33,350 nt of DNA, from the NCBI GenBank assembly GCA_016235585.1, contig JACRJY010000151.1:1-33350 (forward strand), read 5' to 3'. This document shows positions 1 to 9,188 of the stretch, piece by piece. Position 1 is the stretch's first letter; each line of letters starts with the position of its first letter. Under the pieces are notes generated by a model. That model was not told the origin of the DNA. It did no database searches and saw only the letters and a list, made by a program, of their open reading frames with translations. The stretch comes from Verrucomicrobiota bacterium (GTDB lineage: Bacteria; Verrucomicrobiota; Verrucomicrobiia; Limisphaerales; JACRJY01). Position numbers and translations under genes: made by a program.

Positions 1-929
1 AGACCGTCTGCGTCGTCGGCCACGTCCGGCCCGACGGCGACTGCATCGGCTCGCAGGTCGGCCTCACGCTCGCCCTGCAAAACGCGGGCAAGCGCGTCAC
101 CTGCTGGAATCAGGACGCCGTTCCCGCCAAGCTCGCCTTCATGGTGCCGCGCGGCCTGATGCAGCCGCCCCGCCCCGGCCAGCGCTTCGACTGTGTGATC
201 GCGACGGACTGTGCGAGCTACGAGCGGCTCGGCACCGCCGGCGATTGCGTGAAGGATCGCGGGCAGCTGATCAACATTGATCATCATGCGAGCAACACGC
301 GCTATGGTGACATCAACTGGATTTCGCCCAAGGAGCCGTCGAGCGGCGAATTGATCTTCAAGCTGTTGAAGGCCGCGAACTGGCCCATCACGCAGCCCAT
401 CGCGGACTGCCTGTTCACCGCCGTCTCCACCGACACCGGCTCCTTCCAGTATCCGAGCACGCGGCCCAGCACCTATCACGTCGCCGCCGAACTGGTGAAG
501 CGCGGGGCCGACCTCGCGAAGGTCTGCAACGAGGTCTATCAGTCCTATCCGCTCTCGCGCGTGCGGCTGCTCCAGCACGTCTACAACCACTTCAAGCTCG
601 CGCACGACGATCAGATCGCCTGGTTCTGGCTCAAGAAGGCCGACTACGCGCGCACCGGCGCGAGTTCCAACGACAGCGAAGGATTGATCGATCACATCCG
701 CGACATTGATTCCGTCGTCGTCGCCTGTGTCTTCGAGGAAATGGAGCCGGCGATGACGCGCATCAGCCTGCGCTCGAAAAGCGCACGGGTGAACGTGAAC
801 GAAATCGCCGGGCAGTTTGGCGGCGGCGGGCATCCGGCGGCGGCGGGCGCGCGCATCGCCGGCAGGCCGCTCACCGTCCAGCGCCAGGTCATCGCCGCCA
901 TCAAACGCGCTTTGGGCAAGGCCCGCTGA
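1..929 (+). CDS. nrnA: DHH-family phosphoesterase NrnA-like (5' truncated by window)
   Basis: The open frame enters from the left edge (first whole codon at position 3), so the true start is outside the window; about 308 residues are visible. The first visible residues carry the DHH motif I region (GHVRPDGDCIGS). The DHH signature follows (INIDHHASN), and a C-terminal DHHA1 domain ends in the glycine-rich GGGGHPAAAG substrate loop. Together these are the hallmarks of NrnA, a Mn-dependent cytosolic enzyme that degrades nano-RNAs and dephosphorylates pAp. The stop codon lies 2 nt before the truB ATG, and nrnA-truB adjacency is common in bacteria, often behind rbfA, so co-transcription is likely. 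The family call is firm. Which substrate dominates (nano-RNA or pAp) cannot be read from the sequence. Confidence 0.9.
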   Translation, partial: TVCVVGHVRPDGDCIGSQVGLTLALQNAGKRVTCWNQDAVPAKLAFMVPRGLMQPPRPGQRFDCVIATDCASYERLGTAGDCVKDRGQLINIDHHASNTRYGDINWISPKEPSSGELIFKLLKAANWPITQPIADCLFTAVSTDTGSFQYPSTRPSTYHVAAELVKRGADLAKVCNEVYQSYPLSRVRLLQHVYNHFKLAHDDQIAWFWLKKADYARTGASSNDSEGLIDHIRDIDSVVVACVFEEMEPAMTRISLRSKSARVNVNEIAGQFGGGGHPAAAGARIAGRPLTVQRQVIAAIKRALGKAR

Positions 930-931
930 CC

Positions 932-1648
932 ATGCACCGCTTTGACCCTTTCGACGGCGCGCTGCTGGTGGACAAGCCGGCGGGCCTGACCTCCCACGAC
1001 ATCGTGGACTTCGTGCGCGGCCACACCGGCCTGAAGAAAGTCGGCCACTGCGGCACGCTCGACCCGAACGCCACCGGCCTGCTCGTCCTCCTGCTGGGCC
1101 GCGCCACGAAGCTCGCCGAGAAACTCGTGGCCGACGACAAGGTCTATGAGGGCACAATCCAGTTCGGCGTGGAGACGGACAGCTACGATTGCGACGGGAA
1201 AATCACCGCCACGCATCCCGTGCCGCCGCTGACCCTCGATCAATTGAACGAAGCCGCCGACACGTTCATCGGCGACCAGCAGCAGCTTCCACCGATGGTT
1301 TCCGCCGTGAAGATGAAGGGCGTGCCGCTCTACAAGCTTGCGCGCCAGGGCGTGGAGGTGGAGCGCAAGCCGCGCAACGTCCACATCTACACGTTTCAAT
1401 TCACCGACTACGCGGAGCCGGTGGGCTGGTTCCGCTGCGCCTGCACCAAGGGCACCTACGTGCGCGCGCTCGCGCACGACCTGGGCCGCAAGCTCGGCTG
1501 CGGCGCGCATCTTCGCAACCTGCGCCGGCTCGTCAGCGGACGCTTCGACGTGGCCGACGCCATCGAGTTGGAGCAGCTCGCCAAGCTCTCCAACGCGCAA
1601 ATCCGCGAGCGCGTCATCCCGTTCCTGCGCCTCGTGCAGACGGTGTGA
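932..1648 (+). CDS. truB: tRNA pseudouridine(55) synthase TruB
   Basis: This 238-residue protein should convert U55 in the T-loop of tRNA to pseudouridine. The TruB catalytic loop is clear (GHCGTLDPNATG), with the nucleophilic aspartate at residue 44. It is preceded by the LLVDKPAGLTSHD segment and followed by the RATKLAEKL helix. The later FxxGTYVRALAHDLG element (CTKGTYVRALAHDLG) is also present. The protein is shorter than the roughly 310-residue E. coli enzyme, which suggests that the C-terminal PUA-like extension is missing or very short. The ATG sits 2 nt after the nrnA stop, so it is probably translated by coupling. It converges with the kinase gene, with only 10 nt between the two stop codons and no visible terminator. 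Confidence 0.93.
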   Translation: MHRFDPFDGALLVDKPAGLTSHDIVDFVRGHTGLKKVGHCGTLDPNATGLLVLLLGRATKLAEKLVADDKVYEGTIQFGVETDSYDCDGKITATHPVPPLTLDQLNEAADTFIGDQQQLPPMVSAVKMKGVPLYKLARQGVEVERKPRNVHIYTFQFTDYAEPVGWFRCACTKGTYVRALAHDLGRKLGCGAHLRNLRRLVSGRFDVADAIELEQLAKLSNAQIRERVIPFLRLVQTV

Positions 1649-1658
1649 GCGGAGTCCG

Positions 1659-4600
1659 TCACGGTTTTTGAACGTTGGTTTCCGTGTTCGCCTTCTTGAA
1701 TTCCTTCTCGGCGGACGCCAGCCGTTTCGCCAGTGCGGCATCCTTTGGCTTCATCGCGGCGAGCTGTTTCAAGTGAAAGACGGCGGCGAACCAGTCCTTC
1801 GCCACTTCGCTGTCGCCCGCTTCGCGCTCGTGCCACGTGGCCTGCCCGGCCTTGTCCGTCGTGAACTCCGCCGGGTATTTCGCCCGCAGCGCCTGCCAGT
1901 CCGCGAGCAGCTGGTTCAGCGGCACGGAGGCGAAGCTGCCCGCCGCGTCAATTTTCCGCCCCGACAGCAGTTGCGCCAGCCGCGCGAGGTCGTCCACCGG
2001 GCGGTCGTCCGCCGGCAGGCTCCAGATGCGCGCCGTGCCGTCCTCACTGGAGGTCACCACGCGCCGCCCGTCCGGGCTGAACGCGGCGTGCTCCACGCGA
2101 TCCTTGTGCTCCAGCGGCGGCGTGAGCGGCTCGCCCGTGGCGGTGTCCCAGACGCGGGCGGTGTGATCCCAGCTGGCGGTGACAATCCGATGCCCGTCCG
2201 GGCTGAATGCGGCGTGCTTGACGCGCCCGGCGTGTTCGAGGAAAGGCGTGATGGCGCGGCCCGTGGCGGCGTCCCACACGCGCGCCGTGTTGTCCGCGCT
2301 CGCGGTGACGATGCGCGTCCCGTCGGGGCTGTAGGCGGCGTAGTCCACCTCCGCGTTGTGTTCGAGCGGCGGGGTGACGGCGCGGCCCGTGTGGACATCC
2401 CATTGCCGCACAGTGTTGTCGCGCCCGGCGGTGAGCAGGCGCCGGGCGTCCGGGCTGAAGGCCGCGTGGGTGACATGGTGATCCTTGTGCCGGATCGGCG
2501 GCCCGGCTGGCTTGCGCGTGGCGATGTCCATGACCTCCACCGTGTCGGACGTGTCGTTGGTCTTGATGTTCGCGGCAAACCGCCCGTCGGCACTGAACGC
2601 GGTGGAAACCTTGTGGCCCCGGGTGTCAGTGACGGTGGACATCACGGTGGCGGCCAGGGCGCTGGGCGGCAGCGGGCGGCGCTCGCCGGGCTTGAAGAAC
2701 TTTTTCTTCGGCTCACCGCCGGATCCCTCGCGCCGCATGGGCCGTTCGCCGGGCTTGCCGGTGGTGATTTCCCAGAAGCGCACTTTGCTCATGTTGATGC
2801 TCGTGCCGCTCGCGGTGATCAGTTCCCGCTCATCCGCCGAGAACGAGATGCGCTGGACGGGCTCCCTGTGCTGGAGCGACGGCCCCAGCTTCCGCCCGTC
2901 CGCCGTGCTCCACACGCACACGTTGTTGTCCGTGCAGAGCGTGACCACCCGCTGGCCGTCGGGGCTGAACATCGCCAGCCGCACGCCCCGGCTCTGGCTG
3001 TGCTGCAAGATCGAGGCGGACGGGGAGGTCGCCGACGGCTGCCACAGGCGCAGGGACTGGTCGCGGTTCACCGTGAGCACGGTGCGCCCGCTGGCGTCGA
3101 ACGCCGCGCCCAGCAGTTCGTCGCTCCCGGCCAGCGGCGGCGTGAGCGGCCCGCCCGTGGCGGTGTCCCACACGCGCGCGACTTTTTCCGCCGCCGTGAG
3201 GATGCGCCGCCCGTCGGGACTGAACGCGGCGAAACGCACCGCGCCGTGGTGATGGAGCGCCGGCGCGGCTGGCGCGCCCGTCGCGGCGTCCCATACCTGC
3301 GCCGTGCTCTCGCTGCCGGCGGTCACGATCCAGCGTCCGTCCGGGCTGAACGCCGCGTGCAGCACCGCGCCATTCTGCTCCAGCGGCGGCACCGTGAGTT
3401 CACCGGTCGCCGCATCCCAAATCCGCGCCGTGCGGTCGCTGCTGGCGGTGACGACGCGCGTGCCGTCGGGGCTGAATTCAATCGCGTTGACCACGTCGCC
3501 GTGTCGCAGCGGCGGCGTGCCGGGCTGGCCGGTGGCGACATTCCAAACGCGTGCCGTCTTGTCCGCGCTCGCCGTGGCGAGCCACGTGCCGTCCGGGCTG
3601 AAGGCCGCGTGCATCACGCGCGCGGTGTGCGTGATTGACACTCTTATGCGCGTGCCGTCCGCGAGATTCCAAATCTGCACCACGCCGGGCGTGCTGCGCG
3701 CCTCGGCGGCGGAACAGGTGGCGATCCGCCGCCCGTCCGGGCTGAACACGAGAAAGTGAACCGGTGCGGAATGCGGCAGCGCCGGGCCGATGGCCGTGCC
3801 CGTTTCCGCGTCGAAAATCTCGACGGCGTTGTCCGCCGTGATCAGCGCGGCCCGCCGGCCATCGGGACTCAACGCGCCGCCGTCCTTGAACGGGTGTTCA
3901 TGCTTGGGCGAGGAAAAAACCGTCGCGGCATCCGCGAGGTTCAACAGGCGGAATTTTTCCCTCGAAACGAGCAAGGCCCGCCGCCCGTCCGTGCTCGTGG
4001 CGGCGAAATGAATCGCGCCGGACGGCGGCGAAAAGCCGACGAGCCGGGGGCACTCCTGCAGCACCGAGCCGATGCGGATGCGGAAGCTCTCCTCGCGGTC
4101 GTGGTCGCCGCCCTCCAGCTTGAGCGCCTCGATGAACCACAGCAGCGCCCCGGCGGAATCGCCGTCGTCGAGCAGGCGCACGCCGTTGCCGACGTTCAAC
4201 CGCAGGAGGTGATGGCGGCTCTCGTCGGCGCTGCGCTCGGCGAGCACGCGCTGTTGCTTCGCGAGCCGCTCCGACTGCATGGCGCGGTCGCGGGCGAGCA
4301 TGAGGCTCTGCTTGTTCTCCTGATCCAGCACGACGAGCGCGATGGCCGCCGCGACGGAGACGGTGATCAAACCCGCGCCCGCCGGGTGACGGCGCGCCCA
4401 CTTCGCGCCGCGCTCCAAAACAGAGGTCGGTCGTGCGTAAATCGGCTCGTGCCGCAGCCAGCGCTCCAAATCCTCCGCCAGCGACTCGGCGGAGCCGTAG
4501 CGTCTGGCGGGTTCTTTCTCCAGGCATTTGAGGCAGATGGTGCTCAAGTCGCGGCCTGCCGACGGATTCAAGTCCAGCGGCGGCTCCGGCTCATTTTGCA

Positions 4601-5441
4601 GAACCATTTGGAGCGTCGTCATCGGCGACTCGGACTCGAACGGCACGCGGCCCGTGAGCAGCACGTAAAGAATCGCGCCGAGGCTGTAAATGTCCGTGGC
4701 GGTGGTGAGCGGCCCGCTCTCGCCGGCGGCCTGCTCCGGCGACATATAGTTCGGCGTGCCCATGATGACGCCGGCGTGCGTCATGTCCGCGTCATCCTTC
4801 ACGCGCTTGGCGAGGCCGAAGTCCGTGATGTGCGGCTGGCCTTGTGCGTCGAGCAGGATGTTCGCGGGCTTCAAGTCGCGGTGCAGGATGCCCCGCTGAT
4901 GCGCGTAGTGAACCGCCCGCGCCACTGTGGCGAGCAGCTTCATCGCGCGGCGGCGATCCTTGGCCACCTCCGCAAGCCGATCCGACAGGCTGCCGCCCTC
5001 GATCAGCCTCATGCTGAAATAGTGCTGGCCCGCGTGTTCGCCGACTTCGTAGATGGGGACGATGTTCGGGTGTTCGAGGTGCGACGCGGCCTCGGCCTCG
5101 TGCCGGAACCGCTTCACGTCCGCCTCCGTGGCGAACTGGCCCCAGCGGATCATCTTGAGCGCGACGAGACGGTTCAGGCTGACCTGCCGCGCGCGATGCA
5201 CCACGCCCATGCCGCCCTCGGCCAGTTCGTCCAGCAGTTCGTAATCGCCGAAATGCCGGTTCTTGATGCCGTTGGCGGCGGCGGGTGGTGCTGGCTTTGG
5301 TGAATTCTTGTCCAGCACCGTGGTCGTCTCCGGCACCGGCGTCTTTTTGGCGGACTTCGGCTGGCACTGGACACACTGCGTCGCAGCGGAATCGGGAGGC
5401 AATTCCGCGCCGCACTCGGTGCATTGACTGGTCGCAGCCAT
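1659..5441 (-). CDS. Membrane Ser/Thr protein kinase with N-terminal zinc ribbon and C-terminal WD40 propellers
   Basis: This 1260-residue protein has four parts. Residues 7-26 form a CxxC...CxxC zinc ribbon (C7, C10, C23, C26). Residues 66-330 are a complete Hanks-type kinase, with a GEGGxG-like loop ([12 protein letters not shown]), catalytic K96, HRDLKPAN around D189 and DFG at 207-209. A single hydrophobic helix at about 356-373 should anchor it in the membrane. After a short coiled region come about 14-15 WD40 repeats (AFSPDGRR...[16 protein letters not shown]), enough for two seven-bladed propellers, predicted to lie outside the cytoplasm. The frame stays open to 5513, but I place the start at 5441 because the zinc ribbon begins immediately after it and the upstream 24 codons look like untranslated DNA. 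Such kinases are abundant in Verrucomicrobiota and Planctomycetota. The ligand and substrates are unknown. Confidence 0.9.
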   Translation of the reverse strand: MAATSQCTECGAELPPDSAATQCVQCQPKSAKKTPVPETTTVLDKNSPKPAPPAAANGIKNRHFGDYELLDELAEGGMGVVHRARQVSLNRLVALKMIRWGQFATEADVKRFRHEAEAASHLEHPNIVPIYEVGEHAGQHYFSMRLIEGGSLSDRLAEVAKDRRRAMKLLATVARAVHYAHQRGILHRDLKPANILLDAQGQPHITDFGLAKRVKDDADMTHAGVIMGTPNYMSPEQAAGESGPLTTATDIYSLGAILYVLLTGRVPFESESPMTTLQMVLQNEPEPPLDLNPSAGRDLSTICLKCLEKEPARRYGSAESLAEDLERWLRHEPIYARPTSVLERGAKWARRHPAGAGLITVSVAAAIALVVLDQENKQSLMLARDRAMQSERLAKQQRVLAERSADESRHHLLRLNVGNGVRLLDDGDSAGALLWFIEALKLEGGDHDREESFRIRIGSVLQECPRLVGFSPPSGAIHFAATSTDGRRALLVSREKFRLLNLADAATVFSSPKHEHPFKDGGALSPDGRRAALITADNAVEIFDAETGTAIGPALPHSAPVHFLVFSPDGRRIATCSAAEARSTPGVVQIWNLADGTRIRVSITHTARVMHAAFSPDGTWLATASADKTARVWNVATGQPGTPPLRHGDVVNAIEFSPDGTRVVTASSDRTARIWDAATGELTVPPLEQNGAVLHAAFSPDGRWIVTAGSESTAQVWDAATGAPAAPALHHHGAVRFAAFSPDGRRILTAAEKVARVWDTATGGPLTPPLAGSDELLGAAFDASGRTVLTVNRDQSLRLWQPSATSPSASILQHSQSRGVRLAMFSPDGQRVVTLCTDNNVCVWSTADGRKLGPSLQHREPVQRISFSADERELITASGTSINMSKVRFWEITTGKPGERPMRREGSGGEPKKKFFKPGERRPLPPSALAATVMSTVTDTRGHKVSTAFSADGRFAANIKTNDTSDTVEVMDIATRKPAGPPIRHKDHHVTHAAFSPDARRLLTAGRDNTVRQWDVHTGRAVTPPLEHNAEVDYAAYSPDGTRIVTASADNTARVWDAATGRAITPFLEHAGRVKHAAFSPDGHRIVTASWDHTARVWDTATGEPLTPPLEHKDRVEHAAFSPDGRRVVTSSEDGTARIWSLPADDRPVDDLARLAQLLSGRKIDAAGSFASVPLNQLLADWQALRAKYPAEFTTDKAGQATWHEREAGDSEVAKDWFAAVFHLKQLAAMKPKDAALAKRLASAEKEFKKANTETNVQKP

Positions 5442-5581
5442 CTTGTCGCGCCGGACTCTAAACCCGCCCCGGCAGGAGGGAAAGACGACACTTGGGCGCG
5501 GCGGGATATTCAACGCCGGACACGGGCGCAGCTCAATTTATTGCAACCTCGTTCCCGGACGGTGCGCCATTGCCCACCTCG

Positions 5582-5722
5582 TTGGGTAGCACCCGCCTCC
5601 GGCGGGTTGGGCCGGGCGTCACGCCCGGCCCCCGGACGACCAGCGGGGACGGATTTCAGATGGAGGGACGAGAACTCGGCGGGGACGCCGAGTTCAACCC
5701 GCCGGAGGCGGGTGCTACCCAA
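5582..5722. repeat. 141-bp nested palindromic element (three-way junction)
   Basis: Perfect 27-bp inverted arms lie at 5582-5608 and 5696-5722. Two further hairpins sit flush inside them: 5609-5631 (11-bp stem) and 5672-5695 (10-bp stem with a GGGA tetraloop), separated by a 40-nt spacer. There is no convincing gene inside. It occupies the otherwise empty 434-bp gap between the kinase start and the phd promoter. The geometry suggests a mobile palindromic repeat or a structured transcript. Confidence 0.85.
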
Positions 5723-5839
5723 TCAAAGGAGTGGCCAGCCACAGAGTTGTTCCCGTCCGGCCCGGAGGGACGGTGGGAAAACACCCGGCCTGCAATATGA
5801 TGAGATGCGCCCGCCGGACACGTCGAACTGTTTCGGAAC

Positions 5840-5875
5840 TTGCCACCACGCGACGTGTGACACTATAAAGAGCGT
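5840..5875 (+). promoter_or_regulatory. Candidate phd-parE promoter (TTGCCA-18-TATAAA-6-ATG)
   Basis: A -35-like TTGCCA lies at 5840-5845, followed by an 18-nt spacer and TATAAA at 5864-5869, only 6 nt before the ATG at 5876. With normal spacing, transcription would begin at or beside the start codon, giving a leaderless message. No Shine-Dalgarno sequence is needed or evident. Confidence 0.5.
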
Positions 5876-5895
5876 ATGAAAACTCACAGTGTCAC
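5857..5895. promoter_or_regulatory. Candidate Phd operator (inverted GTGACACT / AGTGTCAC)
   Basis: Perfect 8-bp inverted half-sites at 5857-5864 and 5888-5895 are separated by 23 nt and bracket both the -10 element and the start codon. Phd/YefM antitoxins normally repress their own promoter by binding such sites, so this is a plausible autoregulatory operator. No binding data can be inferred from the sequence alone. Confidence 0.4.
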
Positions 5896-6130
5896 CGCCG
5901 CCCGCGCCAGCCTCGGCCAGCTCTGCAAGGACGCCATCGCGGGGCGCGAACACGCCATCCTCTGCGACGGTGTGCCGGTCAAGCTCCAGCCGCTCAACGG
6001 CGTCGCCGAACTGTCCGACGCCGAGAGTTTTCCCAAGCAGGATCGCGAGCTTTCCCGCCGCGCCACCGGCAAATTCAAGCCCTTCACCGAGGCCGACCGC
6101 CGCCGCATCGCCGCCGCCATTCCGAAATGA
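5876..6130 (+). CDS. Type II antitoxin, Phd/YefM family
   Basis: This 84-residue protein begins with the typical Phd N-terminus (MKTHSVTAARASLGQLCKDA), in which the TAAR-L-L pattern forms the dimeric DNA-binding fold. It continues through a strand that in this family contacts DNA (AILCDGVPVKLQPL). The C-terminal half, residues about 45-84, is charged and probably disordered until it wraps around the toxin. The stop overlaps the toxin start by 4 nt (ATGA), which gives translational coupling and antitoxin-first order, as expected for the family. It would neutralise the downstream ParE-like toxin and repress the operon. The assignment is confident from the start motif and the gene pair. Confidence 0.82.
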   Translation: MKTHSVTAARASLGQLCKDAIAGREHAILCDGVPVKLQPLNGVAELSDAESFPKQDRELSRRATGKFKPFTEADRRRIAAAIPK

Positions 6131-6441
6131 GGCTGCTCCGGCATGACGATGCCGTCGCCGACATCGCCCGCATCGCCGCGTGGATAGGCGCGGAGAATCC
6201 TGGCGCGGCCCGGCGTTTCGCCGCCGCCGTGGAGGCCGCGTTTGAACTGCTCGTGGAATTCCCTCAAGTGGGCCGCGTCCGCACCTTCAGCACCGGCGGC
6301 CTGCGTTCCTGGGGCGTGCCGGGTTTTCGCAACTGGCTTATTTTTTACCGCGTCCAGACGGATGCGGTGGAAATTTTTGGAGTGTTCGACGGACGTCGTG
6401 ATCTCGAAACGGTTGTTCCGGCGCGCGAGCGCCGCCGGTGA
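6127..6441 (+). CDS. Type II toxin, RelE/ParE superfamily
   Basis: This 104-residue protein has the ParE layout: an N-terminal helix pair (DAVADIARIAAWIGAENPGA, then ARRFAAAVEAAFELL), the FPQVGR turn, and a C-terminal beta sheet ending in the characteristic FYRV...VEIFGVFDGRRDLE. ParE-type members poison DNA gyrase and RelE-type members cleave mRNA on the ribosome; the sequence resembles ParE more closely, but the target is inferred. It overlaps the antitoxin by 4 nt. It converges with the formate dehydrogenase gene, which ends 48 nt away. The pair could act in plasmid-like stabilisation of this locus or in stress response. Confidence 0.82.
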   Translation: MRLLRHDDAVADIARIAAWIGAENPGAARRFAAAVEAAFELLVEFPQVGRVRTFSTGGLRSWGVPGFRNWLIFYRVQTDAVEIFGVFDGRRDLETVVPARERRR

Positions 6442-6488
6442 CGCTTGCCGTCGCATATCACAAGACGGCGGGCAAGACCCTAGCCTCC

Positions 6489-9188
6489 TCACCTTGCGCC
6501 GACCGGTTCGAGCTTCTCGATCCGGACGGCGGTGATCTTGTATTCCGGTGTCTTCGTGTAGCGGTCGCGGTGCGAGGTCGTGATCTGATTCAGGAAGACG
6601 CGGGTGGAGTGGAATGTCGTGTAGATTTCGCCGGCTTTCACGTGGTCGCTGATCTTCACGGGCAAATCCGCTGAACCCTGCTCGCTGCGGAGGCGGACGG
6701 TCTCGCCATCGGTAAGGCCGAGACTGGCCGCGTCGGTAGGCGAGAGTTGCAGGTAGTCGGTTGAGTGAATGCCGTCGTTGGGTGTGCGCGCGGTCTGCGT
6801 GGCGGCGTTGTATTGGTAAAGGTTGCGGCCGGTCGTGAGGAGGAACGGAAATTCCTTCGTCGTCAACTTCGGCGGCGCGACGTATTCGATGCGGCGCAGC
6901 GCCGTGGTCTTGCCGTGCGTGAAGTGATCCGCGTGCAGCGTGGGGGTGCCGGGATCGTTTTCGTCGAGGCACGGCCACTGGAGGCCGCCGAGTTGGTCCA
7001 TGCGCGCGTAGCTGATGCCGGCGGCCTCGGGCCAGAGCGAGCGGACCTCGTTCCAGATTTCCTCGGCGGACTTCCAGGCGAAGTGTTCGCCCTTGCCCAT
7101 GAGCTTCGCGATGTCGCAGACGATTTCCCAATCCGAGCGCGCGTCGCCCTGCGGTGGCACGGCCTGGCGCACGCGCTGGATGCGGCGCTCGCCGTTCATG
7201 AAGGTGCCGTCCTTCTCGAACGAACTCGCCGCGGGCAAAAACACGTCGCCGAATTCCTTCGCCGTCTCGTTGATGAAAATGTCCTGCACAATGACGAGAT
7301 CGAGCTTCTCCATCGCCCGCCGCGTGTAGTGCATGTTCGGGTTCGTCATCACGATGTCGTAGCCGATGGACCACAGCACCTTGAGCTTCCCGGCGTCGGC
7401 GGCGTCCATCATCTCCATCATGTTGATGCCGGGATTGGTCGGGAGCGGCACGTGCCACGCCTGCTCGAACCGCGCGCGGTGCTCGGTGAGCGGCACGTAG
7501 CCGGCGAGCAGCTTCGGTTCGCTGCCCATGTGCGGCGCGCCCTGCACGTTGTTCTGGCCGCGCAACGGATTGATGCCGCAGCCGGGCTTGCCGATGTTGC
7601 CGGTGAGCAGGGCGAGGTTCACCAGCGCCATGATGCCCTCGGTGCCTTGGATGTGCTCGGTCATGCCGAGGCCGTGGACGGAGAGTGACGGCTTGTTCGT
7701 CGCGTAAATGCGCGCGGCCTCGCGAATCTTCGCCGCCGGGACGCCGGTGATGTGTTCCACCTTCTCCGGCGCAAACTCTTTCACGAACTCGCGATACTCG
7801 TTGAACTCCGTCAACCGCGTGCGGATGAACTCCTCGTCCACAAGTCCCTCCTCGACGATGACTGAACCTATCGAGTTGAAGAGCACGACGTTCGTGCCGG
7901 CGTGAAGCTGGAGGTGAATCGTGGCGAACTCGCACAGTTCAATCTCACGCGGGTCCACGACAATGAGCTTTGCGCCGTGCCGCGCCGCCTGCTTGATGCG
8001 CGCGCCGGTAACGGGGTGGCCCTCGGTCGGATTGACGCCGGCCACAAGGATGGTGCGCGCGAGCGCGATGTCATCGAGTGAGTTGGTCGCCGCGCCGGTG
8101 CCGAGCGTCATCTTCATCGCGGCGGCGGTGGGCGAATGGCAGACGCGCGCGCAGCAATCAATGTTGTTCGTGCCGAGGACGACGCGGGCGAACTTCTGCG
8201 CGACGTAGTTTTCCTCGTTCGTCCCGCGCGCGGAACTGAGCACGCCGATGCTGTCGGGCCCGTGTTTCGCGGCAGCCTCGCGCAGTTTGTCGGCGATGAA
8301 TTGGTTCACCTCGTCCCACGAGACCTTCTGCCATTCGCCATTGCGCCGAATCATCGGCGACAGTGGGCGGTCCTTGGCGGTGATGTAGTCGAACGCGTAG
8401 CGGCCCTTCACGCACGTGTGGCCGTGATTGCTCGGGCCTTCCATCGAGGCGCGGATGGTCGTGATTTGGCCGTTGCGCGTGCCGAAGTTCACTTCGCAGC
8501 CGGTGCCGCAGTAGGAGCAGATGGTTTTCGCCCAGGTCGTCGGCACACCGCGCTTGAGGATGCTGATGTCTTCGAGCGCGCCGGACGGGCAGGTGTCCAC
8601 GCACGCGCCGCAACTCACGCAGCCGCCGTCCTGCAACGTCTCGCCGCGCACCGGCCCGATGCGCGTCTGGTCGCCACGGCCCCACGCCTTCCACACGAAC
8701 TGCCCCTGCACCTCCTCGCAGATGCGCACGCAGCGGTAGCACGTCACGCACTGCGTCATGTCCACGTTGATGTAGGGATGCGTGGTGTCCTTCATGAAGG
8801 GCACCGCGGGCTGCGGCGCGTTGCGCGAACCGCGCGCCTTCACGTCGTATTCGCGGAGGTAGCGGTGAAACTGTTTGTCCGGAAACTGCGCGACGGCCTC
8901 GGCGGGATAATCCTTCGCGAGCAAATTGAGCAAGGTCTTGCGCACGCCCTGCACCTCGGTCGAGTGCGTGAGAATTTCCATCCCGGCGCGGAGCTGCGTG
9001 TTGCAGGCGGTAACAAGTCCGTTCACGCCCTTGACCTCGACGGTGCAAAGTCGGCAAGAGCCGTAGGGCTGGATGCGGTCGTCGTGGCAGAGCGTCGGCA
9101 CCTCGACGGCGAGCTGTCGGAGCGCCTGATTGATGGTGAGCCCCTCGGCGAACGAGTGCGACTGGCCGTTGATGGTTACTTGAAGCAT
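6489..9188 (-). CDS. fdhA: Formate dehydrogenase catalytic (alpha) subunit, Mo/W-bisPGD, cysteine type
   Basis: This 899-residue subunit oxidises formate to CO2, or may run in reverse, at a molybdenum or tungsten bis-pterin centre. A [2Fe-2S] ferredoxin domain has C34, C45, C48 and C62. Two [4Fe-4S] motifs lie at C147/150/153/157 and C190/193/196/200. The catalytic-domain cluster is C224/227/231/259. The active-site residue is cysteine, not selenocysteine (ARVCHSPT, C350), followed by the conserved His. The NuoG-like His(Cys)3 cluster site expected at about residues 90-120 is absent: that stretch (YPAEAVAQFPDKQFHRYL) has no cysteine. It overlaps the upstream diaphorase gene by 13 nt. Electrons should pass to NAD through that partner. 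Confidence 0.93.
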   Translation of the reverse strand: MLQVTINGQSHSFAEGLTINQALRQLAVEVPTLCHDDRIQPYGSCRLCTVEVKGVNGLVTACNTQLRAGMEILTHSTEVQGVRKTLLNLLAKDYPAEAVAQFPDKQFHRYLREYDVKARGSRNAPQPAVPFMKDTTHPYINVDMTQCVTCYRCVRICEEVQGQFVWKAWGRGDQTRIGPVRGETLQDGGCVSCGACVDTCPSGALEDISILKRGVPTTWAKTICSYCGTGCEVNFGTRNGQITTIRASMEGPSNHGHTCVKGRYAFDYITAKDRPLSPMIRRNGEWQKVSWDEVNQFIADKLREAAAKHGPDSIGVLSSARGTNEENYVAQKFARVVLGTNNIDCCARVCHSPTAAAMKMTLGTGAATNSLDDIALARTILVAGVNPTEGHPVTGARIKQAARHGAKLIVVDPREIELCEFATIHLQLHAGTNVVLFNSIGSVIVEEGLVDEEFIRTRLTEFNEYREFVKEFAPEKVEHITGVPAAKIREAARIYATNKPSLSVHGLGMTEHIQGTEGIMALVNLALLTGNIGKPGCGINPLRGQNNVQGAPHMGSEPKLLAGYVPLTEHRARFEQAWHVPLPTNPGINMMEMMDAADAGKLKVLWSIGYDIVMTNPNMHYTRRAMEKLDLVIVQDIFINETAKEFGDVFLPAASSFEKDGTFMNGERRIQRVRQAVPPQGDARSDWEIVCDIAKLMGKGEHFAWKSAEEIWNEVRSLWPEAAGISYARMDQLGGLQWPCLDENDPGTPTLHADHFTHGKTTALRRIEYVAPPKLTTKEFPFLLTTGRNLYQYNAATQTARTPNDGIHSTDYLQLSPTDAASLGLTDGETVRLRSEQGSADLPVKISDHVKAGEIYTTFHSTRVFLNQITTSHRDRYTKTPEYKITAVRIEKLEPVGAR

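Noticed and set aside
692..1741. A 349-codon open frame on the minus strand across nrnA and truB
   Set aside because: It is antisense to two well-supported genes, has low-complexity Arg/His/Val-rich composition and no recognisable domain, as is common in GC-rich DNA.
1338..3638. A 766-codon open frame on the plus strand opposite the kinase
   Set aside because: Its Arg/Gly/Ala-rich translation mirrors the WD40 repeat periodicity of the true gene on the other strand.
5442..5513. An upstream extension of the kinase start to 5513
   Set aside because: The added 24 residues are not protein-like, and the zinc ribbon begins right after the ATG at 5441.
5884..7935. A 683-codon minus-strand frame overlapping the toxin-antitoxin pair and fdhA
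   Set aside because: The fdhA frame carries all cofactor motifs; this one is a shifted frame of the same strand with no motif.
8131..8190. Selenocysteine at the formate dehydrogenase active site
   Set aside because: The codon is an ordinary cysteine codon (C350); no in-frame TGA or SECIS is needed.
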